57,910 nucleotides of DNA from Amanita rubescens. Its lineage: Eukaryota; Basidiomycota; Agaricomycetes; Agaricales; Amanitaceae. The first letter of the stretch is position 1. Each line of letters opens with the position of its first letter. The notes below the pieces were generated by a model that made no database searches, was not told the origin of the DNA, and saw nothing but the letters and a program-made list of their open reading frames with translations. Below, in pieces: positions 1 through 11,014 of the stretch. The DNA is taken from positions 1 through 57,910 of the forward strand of contig WION01000326.1 in NCBI GenBank assembly GCA_015039365.1, read 5' to 3'. The position numbers and the translations under genes were made by a program.

Positions 1-58
1 CGTCCAGGCTTGGGAGGATGGAGAGAAGCATGATTTGTCTTGGAAAGCAGACCAAATA

Positions 59-389
59 ATGTTCCGAGTTTAAGGCGAGGTTTAAAAGCGACAAAAACTT
101 CGCTGGTCGTTTCACACCCAAGGAATACTCACTCAGTGCATCTCTATGGCACGCTTGACCACTTCCGCCATTCATGCCTCCGAGGCGACTCTCCAGTACA
201 ATGATCTCGCGCATTTGGGCGGAACATATACAATCGCCATCGGTGCACCTTCGTAGGGGAAGCCAAGCTCAGCCCCAAGCCTATTAACGCAGGAGGAGCC
301 GAGTTGACAATTACTGGCGTACTGGGATAACCCCATCCCCGAGAAAATACCCGTGTACGGGACCGCTCGCTGGTTCTGGGCCTGAATCC
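59..389 (+). pseudogene. Broken copy of the small beta-rich protein family
   Basis: This stretch aligns base by base with the gene at 2307-2666: shared stretches encode KNFAGRF, the ATLQYND region and the final TARWF. Several small insertions and deletions break the frame, for example an extra ACTC near 130, loss of bases near 165 and 255, and an extra G near 327. No single frame survives, so it cannot make the family protein. Homology continues past the stop to about 515 (matching 2660-2765), which shows that a block of DNA was duplicated rather than a processed copy inserted. Confidence 0.8.
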
Positions 390-588
390 GCCGTTTTTCG
401 TATCCAGTTTGCGTCTTGGCATCTTCGTACAGTTAAGGACCTATTGAATGGCGAAAACAACTTATCTGAGTAAGGGCAGTCATTCGCATACTGAACGGCC
501 CTATTGCTATTAATAGGAGCACGTGAACTAACCAAATAGACCTCATCAGCCGTGATTCAATTTCAAAGTCCGCCATCGAGGTTTAACA

Positions 589-1077
589 ATGCCCTTCGAC
601 GCCGTCACCTGTGCAGTTCTAGAGCACTTTACCACAAACCCCCCTGCCGCTGAAGACGCATGGTATGGGCCGTGGATTACAATCCTCACAACCCTCTTCC
701 CCACCATCCAAGGCTACATAGTCACTCCGCAACGTCGCCTTCCAGATGATCCTCAAAGTCACATTCCCGACTTGGTCATCGAGGTCGAGAAGATGGCTAC
801 AGCTCCACTCATCTTTCGGACTGTCCTTATCGTTAAAATCAAAAACTCCCAGCATTGGGAGGATGGAATTCCAGCTCTTGAACGCCAGCTCAATCGACAA
901 ACAGATGCTGCTTTCTATGGCACCGCCCACTCGAATGTCTACTGGATTGGAGCTATTGGACCACACTGGAAGTACGGCGAGAAGTTGGACGAACAAGATG
1001 TGCAGGCACTCGTTGATTGGCATGACACCACTCATGACCAAGCCTCTTTTGACGACCATCTTGTCGCAGCTCTTTAG
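589..1077 (+). CDS. Conserved unknown protein, possible PD-(D/E)XK-like fold
   Basis: An intact 162-residue open frame starting MPFDAVTC. It has no signal peptide or membrane segment. I recognise the general look of a family of short basidiomycete proteins but know no function. Around residues 58-85 an IPDLVIEV strand is followed by VLIVKIKN, which resembles the two halves of a PD-(D/E)XK nuclease core (acidic residue after PD, then E-x-K). Here the second half reads K-I-K, so the expected glutamate is replaced and nuclease activity would be doubtful. It lies between two members or remnants of the small beta-rich family. The fold assignment is inference; the open frame is clear. Confidence 0.6.
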   Translation: MPFDAVTCAVLEHFTTNPPAAEDAWYGPWITILTTLFPTIQGYIVTPQRRLPDDPQSHIPDLVIEVEKMATAPLIFRTVLIVKIKNSQHWEDGIPALERQLNRQTDAAFYGTAHSNVYWIGAIGPHWKYGEKLDEQDVQALVDWHDTTHDQASFDDHLVAAL

Positions 1078-2250
1078 TCGGTTGTTTACAACCAGCTCTT
1101 GATTCAATGCTCACCATTATAGAGGAGATTCACGTAATCTGACTCAGCGGCATAACCCGCAACAGATCATTCGGATAATGATGAGTTCAACCTCATTTAG
1201 TAAAGAAGGACGGAGGCAGTCGCTTTTACTTTTCCTCTTTTTTCTCTCTTTCACGTCATCCGGTTGAGTGAGGCAGGGGCTATGTGAAAAACACAGTAAT
1301 TTGTTGTACCACGTTGAACAACCCATTTCTTGATTAGTCGCTAGGCTAGGATGTAAGGGTCTTGCGGTGGCGAAAGCGAAGGTGGCAACTTCATGCTGAC
1401 TCCCATCAATACTTCGCCGAGAACAACCCATTTCTTGATTAGTCGTTAGGCTGAGATATGACAACTACGCGTCGCGATTGTATGATATACCATTTGTTAC
1501 CATGCGTTCTTCCATCAGATGCCATACATAGACCGCACTGTAAAAACATCGGCAAAGTGTCGGTCTATCGTTTGTCCCTCTACAATACTAGCATGCAAAA
1601 CAATGTCAATGGCATTTCCAATCTCCGACCTTGGACTATCAATCAGAAGCAGGGAAGCCCAAAGTCACGATGTCATATCTGCACAACAAATTACGCACAT
1701 TCGTTTATGATGCCATTTGGAGTTTAGTTGGAGCAGTTCCTTCCTATCGACCCCTTGTCACATCGTGGCATGTTTGGCCTGCGAAAAGATATTTTCAAAT
1801 TTCGTGCATGAGAAGCGAAGAGTAATAATAGAAGCCACGTTGCACGGTGCGGGCCTCGTCACCTGGACATCGACAGGAGTCGTCGAAGACATTTTTAGCA
1901 TTGACAAAGGTGAAAAGGAAACCAACTCAAAGCGTCGTGGTCACGAGAGTTCGAACTGGAAGAAAGCGTGAGAAAACACCACTTCAACTGAATCCATGAC
2001 GGAATAATTAATATTAGCGCGAAGATTGCCTGACACGCTTATGTTAAGGGTGCATTTGGAATGGCCCCACCGTTTGACTACACCACGGGCCCGACATGGG
2101 CAGGACTAATTTCCGCGGCTCGAGGGCTCACCCACTTCTGAATGGCACCTTCAGAGCGTTCCACAACACGGTACCGCACAATTAGGACAATGAAATAAAT
2201 ACGAGAAGGATCGACCCGAGGACTCACCGTCTTCAGCTCCACGTCCATTA
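1078..2250. other. Intergenic, no supported gene
   Basis: About 1.2 kb with only short open frames in all phases and no recognisable protein. It contains a pair of direct repeats listed separately. The last 50 bp form the transcribed leader of the gene at 2307. Confidence 0.6.
1316..1452. repeat. 32-bp direct repeat pair
   Basis: The 32-bp segments at 1316-1347 and 1421-1452 both begin GAACAACCCATTTC, end TAGGCT and differ at one base. Their starts are 105 bp apart. No third copy is evident, so this looks like a local duplication and not an array. Confidence 0.8.
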
Positions 2251-2306
2251 GTGCGGTGCCTACGTCCTTTTTCAGTACATATACTAATAAAACATACAGG
2301 CTCACC

Positions 2307-2666
2307 ATGTCCGAGTCTGTGAAAGGCACCATTAAAGGAAGCGGCAAAAACTTCGCTGGTCGTTTCACACCCAAGGGATACTCAGTGCATCTCTATGGCA
2401 CACTCGACCCACCCCTTCCGCCATTCAGTGTCTCAGAGGCGACTCTCCAGTACAATGATGTCGCGCATTTGGACGGAACGTATACAATCGCCATCGCTGC
2501 ACCTTCCTTTGTAGGGGAAGCCAAGCTCAGCCTCAAGCTTATTAACGCAGGAGGAGTCGAGTTGACAATTACTGGCGTACTGGATAACCCCATCCCCGAG
2601 AAAATACCCGTGTCTGGGACCGCTCGCTGGTTCTTAGTTTGCGTCTTGACATCTTCGTACAGTTAA
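2307..2666 (+). CDS. Small beta-rich family protein (119 aa)
   Basis: Member of the window's main paralogous family, function unknown. The family shape is visible: G-x-G-x-x-F near residue 12, G-Y near 24, a Y-N-D/L-x-G-x-Y block near 52-62, SFVG near 70, ITG-x-L-x-x-P near 88 and a closing G-x-x-W. Alternating hydrophobic residues suggest an all-beta domain. There is no signal peptide, so it is probably cytosolic. The start is the ATG at 2307 by alignment with paralogues; the open frame continues upstream but is interrupted by a likely leader intron at 2251-2299 (GTGCGG...ACAG, branch ACTAATA). The C-terminus (LVCVLTSSYS) differs from its closest relatives, which stop just after the Trp-Phe; a small deletion appears to have removed the usual stop. 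Confidence 0.8.
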   Translation: MSESVKGTIKGSGKNFAGRFTPKGYSVHLYGTLDPPLPPFSVSEATLQYNDVAHLDGTYTIAIAAPSFVGEAKLSLKLINAGGVELTITGVLDNPIPEKIPVSGTARWFLVCVLTSSYS

Positions 2667-3138
2667 AGTTTTGCGTGGACCCTATTGAATGGCGAAAAAC
2701 AACTTTTAATTGTCTGATCTGAGTAATTGTTAGAAAGGGCAGTCATTCGCATACTGAACGACCTTGTGATCGTCCGCGAGTTCGAAATTAGATTATGTAA
2801 TGATCTCGCGATGCGTGACGCGTGACATGCTCTTTCTGCCGTATAACCTTCATCGACTTTCTAATGGATCATATGCTCAAGTAAAGCCTGTACTTCCTTT
2901 TCCGATCTTCGCCGGTGTAACTCGAAACTGCCATCCAATGAGAAAGAAGAATTACATGGCTTCCAGATGAGGAAATTGGGACGACGCGGTCTCACCAGAT
3001 CCGATGCATTGCCGCAACGACGTTCAAAACATCTCGCCGCACTACCCTCTTACCTTCAGCTTCACATATCCCAAATCCACTAGTGCGTTATATCTATCAC
3101 TGCGCATCCCGACGTAACATAGGTTACCTAGGTTCATT

Positions 3139-3474
3139 ATGCCCCAATCTGATGAAGGCCGATTGACAGCAGAGGTTAAAGATCAGTTCGTTGGACGCTT
3201 TGAAGTCGAAGGATACACCGTGCGCGTTAACGGCACGTTCAACCCACCTGTTGTACCATTCTCCGTTCCTATCGCCTTTCTCGAGTACACCAGTCTCGCG
3301 GACCTCAACGGCACATACACTTTCATAGCGCCTGCTTCCTTTGTAGGACAAGCCAACATCAATATCATCCTTATCAATGCAAATGGGGTCCAACAAACCA
3401 TTACGGGTGTACTCACCGTGCCCACCGCAGAGCCTATTCCCATTACTGGAACTGCTAGGTGGTTCCAAAGCTAG
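3139..3474 (+). CDS. Small beta-rich family protein (111 aa)
   Basis: Intact single-exon family member, closest to the gene at 2307 (shared pattern FSV near 42, L-x-GTYT near 58, SFVGQA near 68, TARWF at the end). Function unknown; no targeting signal seen. A leader intron is predicted at 3083-3131 (GTGCGT...CTAG), and its acceptor lies 7 bp before the ATG as in the other paralogues. Same strand and about 470 bp downstream of the 2307 gene, so the two form a tandem pair. Confidence 0.82.
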   Translation: MPQSDEGRLTAEVKDQFVGRFEVEGYTVRVNGTFNPPVVPFSVPIAFLEYTSLADLNGTYTFIAPASFVGQANINIILINANGVQQTITGVLTVPTAEPIPITGTARWFQS

Positions 3475-4099
3475 TAAACGTCGGACCGCTTCGGGTTTGT
3501 CGGTTTTTCCTTGCCTCTGAATACGCCTAACATTTCGGTCTAAGCACACACACCCCATATCTTGACAACGTATTCATGGATGGGTTTAGATCAGGAAATA
3601 GCATTTGCTGGTTATCATTTGAAGATGAATTATGCGTGCTTATTCAAGTTGTGCCGATTCGAATAGATTAGTTGATCAAGTAAACGGCGCCTAGTATTCT
3701 AACATTGCGACGTGAGTTAACGCCGTCTTTGACCTTGAAGGCGCGTCAGATGGAGGTAGTATCTAGAGAACGGCGGGTCATGCGAATACGGACACATGTT
3801 CTGGGCGTCAATTATCGTAATATGGATGAAGTCTTGTCGAATTACAATCCTCACCGTTATTTATTTTAACTTGCCCAGCATGTAGCTCTTCGCGATTGTT
3901 GCGAGAGTGCGCTCCGTTCTCGTCGTCGGGCTGCTCGCAACTGTTTCATAACGTACCGATATTTCGTGCCACTTCCGTATATTGACTCATGATACACGCA
4001 AGGACCAATTCCACCCTAAGTCATATGATCAGAATACTTGTTGGGCCTTGCTTCGTAAGTTTACCACTCCCTTGATGGAGTAAATGTATCTCGCGAAGG
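3475..4099. other. Intergenic, no supported gene
   Basis: No open frame with recognisable content. It separates the tandem pair at 2307/3139 from the repeated unit that carries the 5438 gene. Confidence 0.5.
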
Positions 4100-5840
4100 A
4101 GTAAAGAATATCATTAACCTTGTCGTTTTGGTCCAATTTCCGTCCTCCATGCCTTCTGTCTGTCTACTATCGATTAACCCTATTTTGTAATGATGGAATG
4201 GATGCATCCACAAGGAAACGAGGTTTCCAGAGAAGCTGCGGAGAGGTCCTCGAATCGCAAATGTTGCTCAGACCTGTTACCGTTTTACGGCGATCAGTAT
4301 TGTTCCCTGTGCCAGTCGTAGTCCAACCACAGGCCTATTCCCACACCAAAATCCACCCTTTGAGAAAATAGAAGTTCTTGGGGAATCCCCAAGTCGAAAA
4401 GGTTGCGTATATTTACGCTATTCTTGGAAAATAATGTTGCGATATTCCATCCAGAAGTAACATTGCGATCAGATTCAACGAAACCGCCTGGGAATCGAAA
4501 CGTATACGTGGTGCATTTGTTCCACGCCATATTTCCGGATGGGAAGCCTAGGCCTCTTAGGAGCTTTTCTCAATATCCAAATAATGATAGAAGCTCCCTT
4601 CAAAGTTCAGGGCCTGATCACCTGCGACAATCTTCCGTATCCAGCCCGGGGCAAGCCGCTATGTGGTAACTGTGCGCAAGAATGTCGTCTTAGTAGGTGT
4701 ATTCTCAGGCTGATTGCGAATCGCGATCATGATGCGCGATGTGTACCGCCTCGTAAAAAAAGCTGTTCAACTCTGAGCCAGTGGACCGATTCTCAGATGG
4801 TCTTGACGGTGTGCCGCCGTGTGCGGTCACTGAGGCTCATTCTTCGAATCACAGCGACGGGAAGAAATTCAAGAATCGAAGATGCCACCAGCGTGACGGG
4901 GTCCCACGCGTTACTAATTGTAACGTGATAAAATACGCGATCATCGACCAGTCATCCAAAAGACGATTATTCGTTCCATCTGTCAAGTAGGCATCCAACG
5001 ATGTGAACGGGGTGGAGCGTCAAGTGACACACTTTACCAAATAAGTCATTATGACAGTCGACTACACCGCGACTTGGCAATGTGGCATTACACATTCGGG
5101 ACCTATCCGGTGCTACTCATCTCCGGCGAGCCTTGCGGATTTCCACTTCTGGTTGCATCGCTTGATGCCTAGTGAACAATGGTTTTTCTCAGCAGGAAAG
5201 ATTAGTCCATTTGGATAGACAGAAGACATGGAAGATGACAAACAGATCCAGAACGAGAAGAAATGTAAACACAGAACATGCCGATATGGCGCATAGCAGA
5301 TGGCTCCAAAGGTATAAATACAGGTGGATTGACCGTCATACTCCCCATCTTCAAACCTCACATCTCCAAATTCAATAGTGGGTCATCTACTTTCGCTCTG
5401 AAGTGCGCTTGCTGACTAGGACCACAGGTTCATCATCATGCCCACCGCCAAAGGTAGAATCGAAGGCACCGGTAACAACTTCAACGCCAGATTCAACGTT
5501 GAAGGATACTCCAAGAAGTTCACTGGCTCCTTCTCGGCAGGAGTCGTGTACTTCAAGTCCGGCAACGCCACCCTGAAATACGATAATCTCTCAGAGCTCA
5601 ACGGCGCGTACGAGATCACCGTTAGCCCCAGTGGGCAATCTTCCTTCGTGGGCGTAGACTCCCTCAAGCTCGAACTCAAAAATGAGGGCGACATTACTAT
5701 GGAAATCTCAGGCAAACTCGACAACCCGATCGACGAGAGGCAAGCCGTTACTGGTTCAGGAAAATGGTTCGAGGCCAAGGAGGACGACTAAATGCGCAAG
5801 CTACTTGGTCCGTCTAATTCATTGGAGTTACCGAACAAAT
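4100..5840 (+). repeat. Segmental repeat unit, oldest-looking copy
   Basis: This unit (upstream region plus the gene at 5438) recurs in reverse orientation at about 32360-34075 and 39770-42030. Shared landmarks are the TCCTCGAATCGCAAATGTTG segment near 4248, the TTTGTTCCACGCC segment near 4518, the GGCCTGATCACCTGCGA segment near 4610 and the whole gene with its leader. Upstream parts of this copy are much more diverged than the gene itself. The order of landmarks agrees with the 33 kb copy, not with the 41 kb copy, where one segment is flipped. Confidence 0.75.
5438..5791 (+). CDS. Small beta-rich family protein (117 aa)
   Basis: Intact member starting MPTAKGRIEG with an acidic tail EAKEDD. 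Its protein is nearly identical to that at 32417-32770 (two or so substitutions in 117) and more diverged from 39816-40169, so these three are the youngest subfamily. Leader intron 5378-5427 (GTGGGT...CACAG, branch GCTGACT) ends 10 bp before the ATG. An upstream leader motif TCTTCAAACC, also present before the other copies and the 11362 gene, may mark the transcribed 5' end. Function unknown; predicted soluble beta domain. Confidence 0.85.
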   Translation: MPTAKGRIEGTGNNFNARFNVEGYSKKFTGSFSAGVVYFKSGNATLKYDNLSELNGAYEITVSPSGQSSFVGVDSLKLELKNEGDITMEISGKLDNPIDERQAVTGSGKWFEAKEDD

Positions 5841-6584
5841 CTGATAGAATTGATTTAGCTCGTGCCCAGCTGTATAGTTGATCGAGATACATTTGTGTGC
5901 ATTGTTTGTATACCAGAAATTAAATGTGACTCTTGATTGTTTCGAGTTTTCTGGTGCGATCAGACTTTGCTCGCGAAAAAAAAGTGATCTCGGAATCCAC
6001 CTCTTAACCTCCCTGATGATTAGTTGGCAGCGTGCTGTATATGCGATCTCCGTCTGAATTTTAATCTATAAATCGACCGCCATTGTGACTTTTTGCGATC
6101 AATCTTCTATGCGATCGGCAAATATAAAATAAACCGATGTGCCATATAGGGAAAATATCTCATGATCGAGCCTGTCTTCCATTCCACCCTCAATTGAGGC
6201 TTTGACAGTCTGGATTTCCATCAGTCGTCGGATTGCAGCCTCTCATCTCATATCAGTAAATACGAACAGATTCCGTAAGCGATCAAAAAGAAGCAGCTGG
6301 CAAGCTGTGGGGGAACTTGCCCATCACCGTTTCGCAACATCGCCGGGCTGAACATAGCTTCTGGAGGAACCTTTGAGTTGTCGTGACTCAAATGTGTTGT
6401 GATCAGATCATTATTCACCACAGTACGTCTAAACAAGCTTCCGTCAAGCGCTACTTTATACAACAACCCATGAAAGTTTCGACGTTTCAACAACAGGTGG
6501 ACAAGTTCCTGGAACATACGATTAGATCGTTTCAAGAATTTCACAGACTTGGACGAACTGAGTATCTAATCAATCCGGGATATC
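5841..6584. other. Intergenic, no supported gene
   Basis: About 740 bp, moderately AT-rich, with only short unrelated open frames on both strands. It holds the 3' ends of two converging family genes (5438 forward, 6929 reverse). Confidence 0.5.
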
Positions 6585-6929
6585 CTATGGTATCGGAATG
6601 AGGATGAACGTGCCAAATCCCGTAATAACTTGTCTCTCGCGAGTCTGGCTGATTATGATACCCTTAAGAGGCAACTTAACCGATGAGTCATTTACAAAGG
6701 TAATGTCAACCGTGGTTTCCCCTACAAAGGATCGAGGGTCGAAGAATTCGATGTCGTATGTTCCTTTGAAATCTGAGACGTTCTTGTATTTCACAATGGC
6801 CCCAGGTGCGAGAAATGGCACGACAGATTGACTGAAGGTGCCAGTGAGTAGCACTATATTTTTCTGGGCGACGAATGTACCGGTGAAGTGGTTGCCACCC
6901 TGTCCGATGAGTATTCCTACAGCGGACAT
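6585..6929 (-). CDS. Small beta-rich family protein (114 aa), subfamily with 11015
   Basis: Intact reverse-strand member starting MSAVGILIGQG. It shares FVAQKN, GTFSQ, VKY-KN-VSDFKG and RSFVGETTV with the protein at 11015-11362. It ends in ILIPIP instead of the W-F seen in others. The start ATG sits 9 bp after a leader-intron acceptor (intron 6938-6984, GTGCGC...GTAG, branch GCTGATT). It is divergently paired with the gene at 7440. Function unknown; no signal peptide. Confidence 0.8.
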   Translation of the reverse strand: MSAVGILIGQGGNHFTGTFVAQKNIVLLTGTFSQSVVPFLAPGAIVKYKNVSDFKGTYDIEFFDPRSFVGETTVDITFVNDSSVKLPLKGIIISQTRERQVITGFGTFILIPIP

Positions 6930-7439
6930 GATGAAGCCTACATATCCAATCAGCGCATATACATAAGCAGGGTAGATAGCGCACCAGTGAGCCTGAAGCT
7001 GCAGAAGCGACCAATACTGTGAAATCTTGAACGTGTGATGATCTTCTTTTATGTGTGTAATTCAAATTACGAAACGGGTACTTGAACAAGACAAATTGAA
7101 GGATCACACATCCCGCGGAACCATCGACAACCAGTTTGAAGGCTTCAGATCCGTTTCTAACCGATTCTTTTGTAGATTGAAATTGTCAGCAGAAATGTTC
7201 TCGTGAGAATAATCCAGTGGCTGACAAGGTACATGGAAGACGCCAAATAAAAATAGAACGAATGGAGAAATCTTCAAATCAATTCTGGGAAAGAGATATA
7301 TTAGACGTTCGGAACAGAAACTTCTATAAACGCATGTACGTACATGCCTTCTTAGTGCTATACCTTCAGACCTCGTTACTGTGGTACGACTCGTAGCTCT
7401 CCATTTGCGTACATGCTAATCGGGGCATATAGATATCCC
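6930..7439. promoter_or_regulatory. Shared divergent promoter region of a family gene pair
   Basis: About 510 bp separate the divergent start codons at 6929 and 7440. Both edges are taken up by leader introns (6938-6984 reverse, about 7384-7432 forward), so core promoters lie inside. Parts match the equivalent gap at 11363-12019, such as TGAAATTGTCAGCA/CA with TGTTCT nearby, and AGATATATTAGA versus AGATATTTTAGA. The presence of a shared bidirectional control region is inference. Confidence 0.5.
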
Positions 7440-7778
7440 ATGTCGAAAATAGTCAAAGGCTCATTCCAGGGATCCAGTCAGAAATTTGATGGTCAATGGC
7501 TGATTGACTCAAAGATCACTGTGAAGCTGGATGGCAGGTTCGACAACTCTGTACCTTCATTCGTCATCTCTGCTGCACGTCTTCACTACGATGATGTCTC
7601 AGATCTCAAAGGGCGATACGACATCGTCGACGAGGTCTACGCCTCCCATGTAGGAGTAGGGGAGATCAATCTTAAATTCAAAAATGATAAAGGTATCGAG
7701 TTCAGGATTACCGGAAAACTGGACGACCCGATCGACGAGAGGGTAACCGTGCGCGGATTCTATGGTACATGGTCCTAG
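7440..7778 (+). CDS. Small beta-rich family protein (112 aa), subfamily with 12020
   Basis: Intact member starting MSKIVKGSFQGS; it shares G-Q-W-x-I-D-S, the LxYDDVSxLKG block, VGVGxINL and GKLDDPIDER with the protein at 12020-12361. Ends GTWS. The start is placed at 7440 because the paralogues align there and a leader-intron acceptor (GCATATAG) ends at 7432; the in-frame extension upstream is inside that intron. Function unknown. Confidence 0.82.
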   Translation: MSKIVKGSFQGSSQKFDGQWLIDSKITVKLDGRFDNSVPSFVISAARLHYDDVSDLKGRYDIVDEVYASHVGVGEINLKFKNDKGIEFRITGKLDDPIDERVTVRGFYGTWS

Positions 7779-8122
7779 TAGTGGCTAGCACAGCCCCCGA
7801 ATTGTAGGTATTCCTATTGTGCCGTTTTCAGTCGGTCTAATGAAATGATCTAGGAAATGGCGCTACCTGCAGTTCGAGGGTTGGATGATTCAAGCATCAA
7901 ATATTTTATGATGAATCTGTACTTTACATCGAGGAAATAACGTTCTTGGGGCTGCAGTTGCAGATGCGGTGCGATATACTCTGTAGTAGGAAGATCTTGA
8001 TCTTGGGCTTGTAGCCCGAGGGCTACCGAAGGGCACGACACTCAGCCGCAACACGGAGGCTCATGAGAATAAAACAGTTTGACTGCCCAGCAGATAGAAA
8101 CATACGCACTGCCCGTAAAATT

Positions 8123-10332
8123 CTAAAGGGTATATTCTAAATTAACTTTCGCTCTATCCGTCGCCCAACGCTCTGCATCCTGTCTTCCCTTTTCTACGTC
8201 TACAGCAAACCAAATAATCAACGAAGCAGCTGTACAAATGGCAAATAGGAAAGGGAACCCCATCCAGTTGTTTCCCGTCTTGTTGATGATGGCTTGGATG
8301 ACGTTCGGTCCTATCATGGAAGATGCACGGTTGGAGAGACCAAATAGTCCGAAGAACTATGATATAGACCTTAGCGGGAGAGAACGCAAAGGAAGAGTAG
8401 ATACACATACCATGTTGTCATAGCCAGGCGGCGTCAGCTCGGCCATCATGGTTTGTGAGAAGGCATAGTAAGGTGCTTGGAATAGCCCAAAAATGACATT
8501 ATATGCCCTTTAAAAAACATTTAATTAATGTCCAAAAGATGGATTCAACGAACCAAAACTCCCAAGCATGGTGGTACCTTCAAGGCAAGCGGTTACCCTG
8601 AAAACTCGGGTATAATTCGAAAAGAATCTTACATACCCGATTTTATTTGTCCGAATGCCGATCGCACCCCAAAGAGGGATGAGAATCGTAAAAACGTTCG
8701 TGATAACGAACTGTTATAACAATGAGTATATGTAACAAGAGTTTTTCCTTGTCCATACCATCCTCTTCGTGCTGATCTTAAAATACCGTTGGATATACCA
8801 GAATCCCAACATGCTCGCCGTCGATGCCAAGGCTTGTGTAAGCCCAAGGTAGGTGTTTTGCAAGAAACTGAACGAGAATTTGTCGTTTTGACAGATGAAA
8901 ACCAGAGTTCCGGTCGTGTTCAATCCCTGTGCACAACCGATGTGTTTCTAATAGCCTTGAAATGGCATGCATTGATACGTACATCTGCCAATAGAAAGAA
9001 TGCGAAGAGGTATACAAAGGTGTACGGTAGTTTCTTGTATTGTTTGAGCACAAGCCAGATCTATCGGATAGTGGATCAGCGATACCTAATTAAAAATAAA
9101 GAGTTTGACCTGTTTCCAGCCGATAGTGAGGTAGTGTTCGCCTTCGGGAAGCGGAGGCCCATGTCGCGGCTCTTGAAAGATAACTAGAGAACAACAATAA
9201 GTACTAGAGTCGCAAATAAATCTGAGTATACGTACACCACCATATTCCCGTAATGATCCAATAGACATTGGTCCTTTGAGTGTCAGTCAAAAGAGAGGTG
9301 GATTGAAGACGGGATGCATACAAGACTAATGTGTAGTTGTTGGCCAATGGATTCAGCGCCAATGGCAGAAGTATTGACAAATTCAAAGAAGAAGTGACGG
9401 CGTATCCTATGTTGCTATGCATCTAGAAGGAAACCGGGCGCGTTAGCCTTGCTTCAATATATAGCGAGTAAATACAACACACCGTACTGATGTTGCTTAT
9501 CCTATTCTTCTCAAGCGAAACTTCTAAATCCAACTCATCCTTGCTTATCTCGCCTTTGCGATACGTATCTTCGAGCTGACGAGTACGGGCAGTGTTACGT
9601 GCAAGACGCGGGAAAGCAGCGGCATAGAATACGAGCGTCGCACCGTATGCGACGAAGCCTATAATAAATAGAACCATCGCCGCTGGCCACCTGGAAGGAG
9701 CTCGAGACAACGTCAGTCGTAGCATATTGCTCAAAATGAATCAACTACTTGTCAGAGCCATGCAAGAAAATTGCGCTCCCCAGCATATAACTGTCACAGC
9801 CAGTAATAGATACCGTCCAAACTTTCCGTAGTCTGCAGCCGAACCTATTGTCGTGAAAATCGCGGTCATGATGGCGAAGCTGATTCCATTTGCTATCAGA
9901 ACCACGCTTGCCACAGCTTTGGTTCTGCTCCCCCATCTGACGACGCATTGTCCCGATGTGTCGCTCGCTGTGCACGACGATCCTGGGCCTCTGACGGGGT
10001 CATATCCAGCTTGTGTCGTTAGCAACTGAAAGAGTGTCATAGTGAGACCCAATGGACCCACTCCCTGCGCAACATTTGAATAAGTTGCATCCATCATACT
10101 ATATTAGGCAACAGACATTATCACCGTTATAGTACACTGGGAATCAATGTGCATATATATGAATACTTCTCTGAGCATAGGCGCAATAAGACTTACTGTA
10201 GTAGCTCCATAGCTCCTTCCTCGTCACGATGGGTTCACTGTCGTCACTTGCAGGGAGCGGACTGCTCGCTTTAGAGTCAATGTTGCCTATAAGCTCGACA
10301 TCGCTACTCGCTTCGTTAATCGAGTCAGTCAT
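8123..10332 (-). CDS. ATG22: Vacuolar ATG22-type transporter
   Basis: Multi-span membrane protein of the Atg22-like branch of the major facilitator superfamily; in yeast Atg22 exports amino acids from the vacuole after autophagic breakdown. Reading through splice sites gives 13 exons (10197-10332, 10117-10136, 9749-10064, 9483-9700, 9322-9422, 9236-9273, 9110-9183, 8983-9060, 8759-8926, 8637-8710, 8554-8577, 8411-8507, 8123-8356). These total 525 aa with no frame break. Recognisable parts are the RKELWSYY N-terminal motif, YYNGDN then GVGPLG across the second junction, IGSAADYG, a cytosolic loop with SLEKNRISNIST, GPPLPEGEHYLTIGWKQ, and C-terminal SSMIGPNVIQAI. Two exons are only 20 and 24 nt. 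Frame continuity across all 12 junctions makes the model strong; the exact start (10332) is the weakest point. Confidence 0.87.
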
Positions 10333-11014
10333 AAAAGGACAACACGAAGATAGGATCAAGGACTATGGGTCCTCGTAGACGGTGATGGGAAGCCGTGTCG
10401 TTTACCAAATGTAACTCCTCGCTATCGCAGGGCCGAAGAAGCAGGACGGTAACGTATAGAAGCGGCACGATCAGTTTCAGAAACCTTGGCATGCTGAGAC
10501 CATGATGTTGATTGACTTGAGCATATGCTACCGGCTGGATTTCCTGCATTAATTTCTTTCAGTCCAAACTATCACAGATTGAATAGGCGCAGAAGTTCTC
10601 GTGTAATTTGGTCGGTTGAACGAAAGCTCGGAGAATCGGAACGGTTCCGGCTTGAAACATATGTGTCTGTATTTGTCACTACCCTGAGGAGTAAACAACG
10701 CGATACAGTGACGGGACACATTCGTCACGGTCCCCGGATGTTATTCCTTCAAACTTCAGGTTTTCAATATGACCTTAGATGCTCGAAGGCCATCCTAATC
10801 CATCCTGTATCTAATGACATCGGAGGCAGGATGCGTTGGATGTTCATGCATTACAGAGACGTTTAAAATTCCAATGCTAATAAAACGCTATTTTTAATTT
10901 TATACAATCGCTTTTCCAAATTTCAACAACAGTCGCGCAACTTTCTGGATCCTATCATCAGAATAATTCGGTAATTCCACCAACATAAACAAACCGAGTG
11001 GTTAGTCGGACGTC
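10333..11014. other. Intergenic upstream of ATG22
   Basis: Contains the ATG22 promoter on the reverse strand and a stretch (about 10500-10780) homologous to the NUP188 upstream region at 12640-12830. A short reverse-strand frame with a hydrophobic run (MPRFLKLIVPLLYVTVLLL) is visible near 10490 but has no other support as a gene. Confidence 0.5.

Larger units (their letters stand above)
6585..8060. repeat. Duplicated block: divergent pair plus downstream flank (copy 1)
   Basis: The arrangement reverse family gene, shared gap, forward family gene and 280 bp of downstream flank is repeated at 11015-12610. Flank landmarks are TCGGTCTAATGAAA at 7834 and 12397, followed by AGGAAAT and by AT-rich homologous sequence. 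A further homologous piece follows at about 10500-10780 versus 12640-12830 (shared GAGTAAACAACGCGA). The ATG22 gene lies between these two pieces in copy 1 only, so copy 2 has lost it or never had it. Confidence 0.72.

Noticed and set aside
619..1107. 162-codon reverse-strand open frame
   Set aside because: It is the antisense shadow of the forward gene at 589-1077, which has the more protein-like sequence.
4120..4371. 83-codon forward open frame
   Set aside because: The matching segments in the 33 kb and 41 kb copies do not keep this frame, so it is not a conserved gene.
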